From contig JAKSZT010038599.1 in assembly GCA_026826555.1 (NCBI GenBank), forward strand, positions 523,727 to 587,726: 64,000 bases of DNA. Direction: 5' to 3'. Positions 59,851-64,000 of the stretch are shown here, in pieces. Positions within the stretch are counted from its first letter, which is position 1. The number at the start of each line of letters is the position of its first letter. Made by a program: the position numbers and the translations under genes. This DNA is from Tolypeutes matacus (Eukaryota > Chordata > Mammalia > Cingulata > Chlamyphoridae). Under the pieces are notes generated by a model. That model searched no databases. It was given only the letters and a program-made list of their open reading frames with translations, and was not told the DNA's origin.

Positions 59851-60255
59851 TGTGATTATTACTATAAGATGATTGATGCCCCAAAGAAAGAATATAGTAA
59901 GGGCAAAACTTAATGGGTCAAATTTCATCCAGAAGAAAATTCCCTGCGAATACATAACTCAGAAATTTCATTCTGTGGGTCCTATGGAGTCTTTTATGGT
60001 AATTTTCTGGTTACCTACAAAGGAGAGGTCCACATACAATAAAGTAATCCAAGTAGAATGCACCAAAAGCATGTAAAATTCAAATAAATTGCCCATTTTA
60101 GAGAAAGAAAACCAGCCAAAGATGAGCACAAATATATATGAAGAGAAATGTCCCTCAAGCTCTTTGAGCTCCATTTGTCTTCTGGGGCAAAAAACTGGAA
60201 CCTTTAGTAGCAACATTAAAGAAAGGAAGTACACATTTGTGCATTGTTTCACATG

Positions 60256-60272
60256 CCCCCCCCCCCCTTTTT
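60256..60272. repeat. C11 T7 homopolymer junction
   Basis: Eleven C then seven T, between ACATG and AGAAGC. The exact length may be a sequencing estimate. Confidence 0.85.
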
Positions 60273-60374
60273 TTAGAAGCTTCGTTTGCCTTTGTTTTAG
60301 CTCCAGGATCAGCTAATTATCTATTGAAGTTATATTTGGATTACTATTCAGGAAGAATTATAAATCATCAACTT

Positions 60375-60480
60375 AATTCTTTCAACAAATATTATTCCAG
60401 GCTGTGATAGTTGTAGAATAAGGCATGAATCTCAGATATTTTAACATCCAGTAAAATGGAAAGAAAATAGCTGAGGGAAG
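60375..60480 (-). mobile_element. L2 LINE fragment, antisense
   Basis: TTCTTTCAACAAATATTATT and CCAGTAAAATGGAAAG suit an eroded antisense L2 end. Confidence 0.4.
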
Positions 60481-60499
60481 AGAATGCCTTGAGTTTTCA

Positions 60500-60690
60500 G
60501 GGTGGCTATGAAACCAACCTGCTATCTTTGTGACCTTGGGCAATTTACCTAATCTCTCTGACATCCACATTCCCATTTGAAAAGTTAAGAAAAAATCCCT
60601 AACATCCTGGATTGTGTTTGGGTGAGATGAAAAAACTGTATAGATGAAACCTACATCATTGTGCCTGTCATAGAATGTGTGTTCATCAAT
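60500..60690 (+). mobile_element. MIR SINE relic
   Basis: TTGTGACCTTGGGCAATTTA, CCTAATCTCTCTGACATCC and GTGCCTGTCATAGAATGTGT with TCATCAATTC cover the core and tail of a sense MIR. A 142-codon minus frame at 60382-60810 crosses it and is not a gene. Confidence 0.75.
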
Positions 60691-61496
60691 TCTTAGTAGC
60701 TTTTCTTTCAACTTATCCTCACATGGAAATAAACATGATTCCCAATCCTCAGAATTTGTAAATCTGTGACTTAAACCTGGATTTGGTAGAGGATATATGA
60801 ATTTAAGCAAACCATTGTCCTTGTGAACGCCAAGCCTCTGGTCTGTAAAAGGAAGTATTTGAACTATATAACCTTAAATATTACACTTCCCTTTTCTTCT
60901 AACTATATTCATTCTGGTCTATTTAATTTTAAAAGAAGAAAAAAAGCATATAATCAGTACAATTTCCAATCCTACAACAAACCACTGTGGTTTTCAATGT
61001 AACATGTCATAATCCAAGAAAATACTGATGATTATGACCTTCCTAAACTGAAGACAAATCTTGAATGAGGATCACCTTGGAAAGCATTGTAATTTCAACA
61101 TAGAAAAGTTAAAAGGAATGAAATAGGTATTTTAAATTCTTTCTTAAAAACAAAGGAAAATTTAAGCCTCATATTGAGGTCTTTAAAAAGTTGAAATTTT
61201 CCTTCTACTGTTAGTCATTTCTATTGGGTTTTCCGCATTCAAATTTCAGCTTCTTTTGGCCTGTGGGTGATTTCTCCATGCCTCCTAAATTGACAGCTAC
61301 TGATTACATTAAAAATCAGATCTATGTTCTATATTCCAAAGAGGTCATTACATAGTGTGCTTTTAAAAGATTAATTCCTTGTTCTCTTGAGATTAGAATT
61401 ATTTTTATTTCCCTTGAAGATTATTTATAGATATAAGGACCTTTCCTAAAGCAATTAAAAAATTATTTAACACTGTAGAACAACAAATGGTTCACT

Positions 61497-61519
61497 ACTA
61501 TCTATCTGTCTATCTGGAT
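61497..61519. repeat. (CTAT)n microsatellite
   Basis: About five CTAT units with one G substitution. Confidence 0.8.
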
Positions 61520-63009
61520 GGTAATGGATATTGTAGCAAATTTTCTGCAAAGCAACACCTCTAAGTATTGTATAAGAGAAACACTGTTTTTCTCAGGCCC
61601 GTCCAAAATTTAATGACCTCATAATATGATTATGAAGAAATGATTGAATAATGATAAAGTTGATCTTTGTACAATTCAATTTTTCTTGTTCAAATATTAA
61701 ATTACTCTAATATAGTCAGAATGCACTTGAAAATATCTTTGCATAACATTCTGCAGTACTTTTTGATATTTTTACATGTAAATGGAAATTACAAGTTTCA
61801 TAGATTGTAGAATAGAGAAACTGACCCTTTCCTCAGTCCAGTCCTTTATGGATTTCTACTGGAGAAGCTGTGCAAAATTGTTCTTCTCCCAGATACTCCA
61901 GGATCGTCCTCTTTTCCTGTCCAGGGGAAAACAACCATACAAACAACAACAAAATTTAATCCAAGGATAAGAATGGTTTCATTAATAAATGATTTTACTG
62001 CTCATCATTTTTCCTCTTAACCTTCCCTGAATATCATGTAATTCATTCACAGATCAGCTGAGTAAGAAGAGTTAAAATGAAATAAACTTTACAAATGTTA
62101 CTCCACGTGTCTAAAAATTCTTTCATTTATTTCTCTAATTGTAATATGACTTTTCTGTAAGGGTGCCCACTAATACCTGAAAAGCTTCCAAGTATAGGAA
62201 TCAAATTAACTCCATGTCACCCTATTCCATAACTATAATATAGTGGATGCTACTGATAGTATCTCTGGGAAAAGTTGTCATTAGTAATCCTAAAATTATG
62301 TTACATAATCTTAAGTCATTAGAATGATCGTAAAATAGCACTTCTTTCTTTTCCAAATATTCATGTAAGATTAAAAGACAAAGTATATTTGAATACATTT
62401 AATTCTTATATTTATTTAGAAATATCTTGAGACATGCTAATACCATGAGAACATGCTTTAGTTTAAATATTTGTTAGAATGTGAAAAAACAAAATAAAAT
62501 TACAGTGCAGAATCATATACCTGTGAGATATTTTTTACTAGGGCAATTTAGGTGTGTGTGCCACGGGGGAAAGAACTTAATCCACCCTAGCTAAATTAAG
62601 GAATATTTAATTCCTAGGTAGTGCCTTATATTAGAAATAGTAATCATTTACTAGGACATTGTGAGAATGGGACTAAGCTAAGGCTGGAATATAAATTATC
62701 TTAAATGCCAGATTTACAGATAGAAAAACATGCCACTCTCTGGAAAGCACATAGACAAGCATTACATAAAAATACCCTTTCATAAAAAAACTGTTTCCCC
62801 AGTTTAAACAACTCATCAGATGAAAAAAGAATATTAAAACAATTGTTATAGTATAAGGTTGATAGAAGCTGCATAGCAGTAACGTGAAAAAGTGAGGATG
62901 CATTTTATGGAAATAACTTTATTTTGGCATGTTTTTTGTCCACAAATGTATCAAAGCCACCACATTCTTCCATGTGGTAAAGAATTTAGAATAATTATTG
63001 GGATAAATA

Positions 63010-63052
63010 AGATAGATAGATAGATAGATAGATAGATACAAAGATAGATAGA
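63010..63052. repeat. (GATA)n microsatellite
   Basis: Seven uninterrupted GATA units from 63011, then CAAA and two more units. Probably polymorphic. Confidence 0.95.
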
Positions 63053-64000
63053 ATTATCACTTACATACTCTTACTTTATAAACAGCTCTAAACACTAAAG
63101 TCTGTGTTAAATTTTAAAAGTTCTCAGAATATGAGAAACCTAACATTTTCCATATGCACTGTCATATTCCATTCTTTTTCTAATATTCATATTTCATTAG
63201 CATTTAGTACACAGGCCTTGGGATATTTTTGGAAATGAGGAAATATAAATATTTTAAATTTCTATATTTCTGAACTATTTAACACTTAATTTACCATCAA
63301 GGCCTAGTTAGTTTGAAGATGCTAAATTAATTTAAACCCCACCTCTTTTACATTTGATGTGCAAATATTTTCACTTTGATGTTGTGGCAATATAAATTGA
63401 AGTTTGCAGCATGAATCGCTAATGCTAATTTGATTACTTCTGTATTAATGTTGAGTGCTACAAATACAGCAAGAGATTGTTTGAAAAATGAAACTGGGAA
63501 TGGAAGAACACTTTCTCTGCAGGTCTTCTGCAACGATTCTGGTATTAATGCATGTACATTAAAGCTTGATGATTCTCATAGAGTAATGGATGCAATTTTT
63601 AAGACAAATAATTCAGGATTTTTAGAAGGTGTGACAGCTTGATTTTTTTTAATTGGGTTCATCTGAAATCCTCACTTTACTTTTTAATAGCCAATATAAT
63701 TAGGATTGATGAATGATTCTTTATATATTTATTGCAGATAATTAAAAGCATAGTTATTTTTAACAGGAAAGAGGTTTATCTGCTATATTGAATACAAGGT
63801 ATTTGAATTCTGAGTTCAACCCTTCTTTGGATAGCACTTTTTTAAGAAGAAAGAGGAAACCTGTTTTGTTGAGTTATTTTTGGGATTAAGTTGAGTATCT
63901 TTCTAATGACCTGTACCTTCAAGGATGATATAAATATCTGGCTGCAAGTCAAGCTCAGATAGGTACATCTAAAAGCCAATGAAAAACATTTCTCTTTCTT

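Larger units (their letters stand above)
2517..64000 (+). other. Intron downstream of the protocadherin exon
   Basis: About 61.5 kb to the window end with no further protocadherin exon found. I searched by eye for the downstream tail sequence, which should carry the conserved Cys-rich CWMP-type CM2-like block and the conserved C-terminus, and saw nothing matching. The stretch holds only repeats, simple sequence and unassigned unique DNA. Introns of this size are normal for this gene family. Confidence 0.75.
60700..64000. other. Unique intron to the window end
   Basis: No transposon recognised apart from simple repeats. The part 63340-63660 has a complex, repeat-free sequence open on both strands in places and is treated as a possible conserved element. 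Confidence 0.4.

Noticed and set aside
60382..60810. 142-codon minus-strand frame
   Set aside because: It runs antisense through a MIR and an L2 relic, with no recognisable domain.
61497..63052. Direct repeats considered as a CRISPR-like array
   Set aside because: They are simple CTAT and GATA microsatellites without spacers, in a mammalian genome.

Overview
This is mammalian nuclear DNA: AT-rich, intron-dominated and full of fixed old repeats, with no bacterial-type gene organisation. Several interspersed repeats point to a xenarthran (armadillo, sloth or anteater). They are tRNA-derived DAS-type SINEs (one dimeric at 19076-19294, one monomeric at 38431-38543), L1 3' ends with the xenarthran type of 3' UTR (36932-37860 and about 12511-12710), and two copies of a roughly 570-590 bp LTR-like repeat (25912-26482 and 46653-47244). 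Family names are from memory of these repeats, and I cannot separate armadillo from sloth.

The only protein-coding feature I can support is one internal exon, 2300-2516 on the + strand. It encodes 72 residues of the cytoplasmic tail of a delta-1 protocadherin. The segment starts with the RRVTF motif (the CM3, protein phosphatase 1 docking type) and continues through a Ser/Glu-rich stretch. The best match is PCDH7. PCDH9 has a clearly different sequence after RRVTF, and PCDH1 is the closest alternative. The exon has a clean acceptor and two in-phase candidate donors 24 nt apart. Everything else, 1-2299 and 2517-64000, reads as intron of this gene. The next coding exon was not found in the window. 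This agrees with the very large introns of PCDH7 and the gene-poor region it occupies in other mammals.

Layout: 1-2.3 kb is intron; 2.3-2.5 kb is the exon, followed by a short intron-retention reading frame with poly(A) signals nearby; 2.6-10.5 kb is mostly unique AT-rich intron; 10.6-12.7 kb holds L2 and L1 fragments; 19.1-19.3 kb is the dimeric SINE; 22.4-23.4 kb is a cluster of MIR, L2 and a hAT-type DNA transposon; 24.1-24.6 kb is an L1-like antisense fragment around an unexplained segment; 25.9-26.7 kb is an LTR-like repeat beside L2; 26.93-27.03 kb is a 100-N assembly gap inside a poly-T tract; 30.9-31.3 kb is L2 plus MIR; 36.9-37.9 kb is the 5'-truncated L1 with a target-site duplication; 38.4 kb is a SINE; 46.6-47.9 kb is the second LTR-like repeat, a GA microsatellite and two MIRs in opposite orientation; 54-61 kb carries MIR and L2 relics and a perfect 21-bp-arm hairpin at 56180-56225; 63.0 kb is a GATA microsatellite.

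I found no tRNA, rRNA, CRISPR array, operon, or other system of genes working together. The open frames outside the exon look like chance frames or frames inside repeats. The points most worth checking are the exon's alternative donors and retained-intron end, the perfect hairpin, the LTR-like xenarthran repeat, and a few unassigned segments that may be conserved elements or unrecognised repeats.
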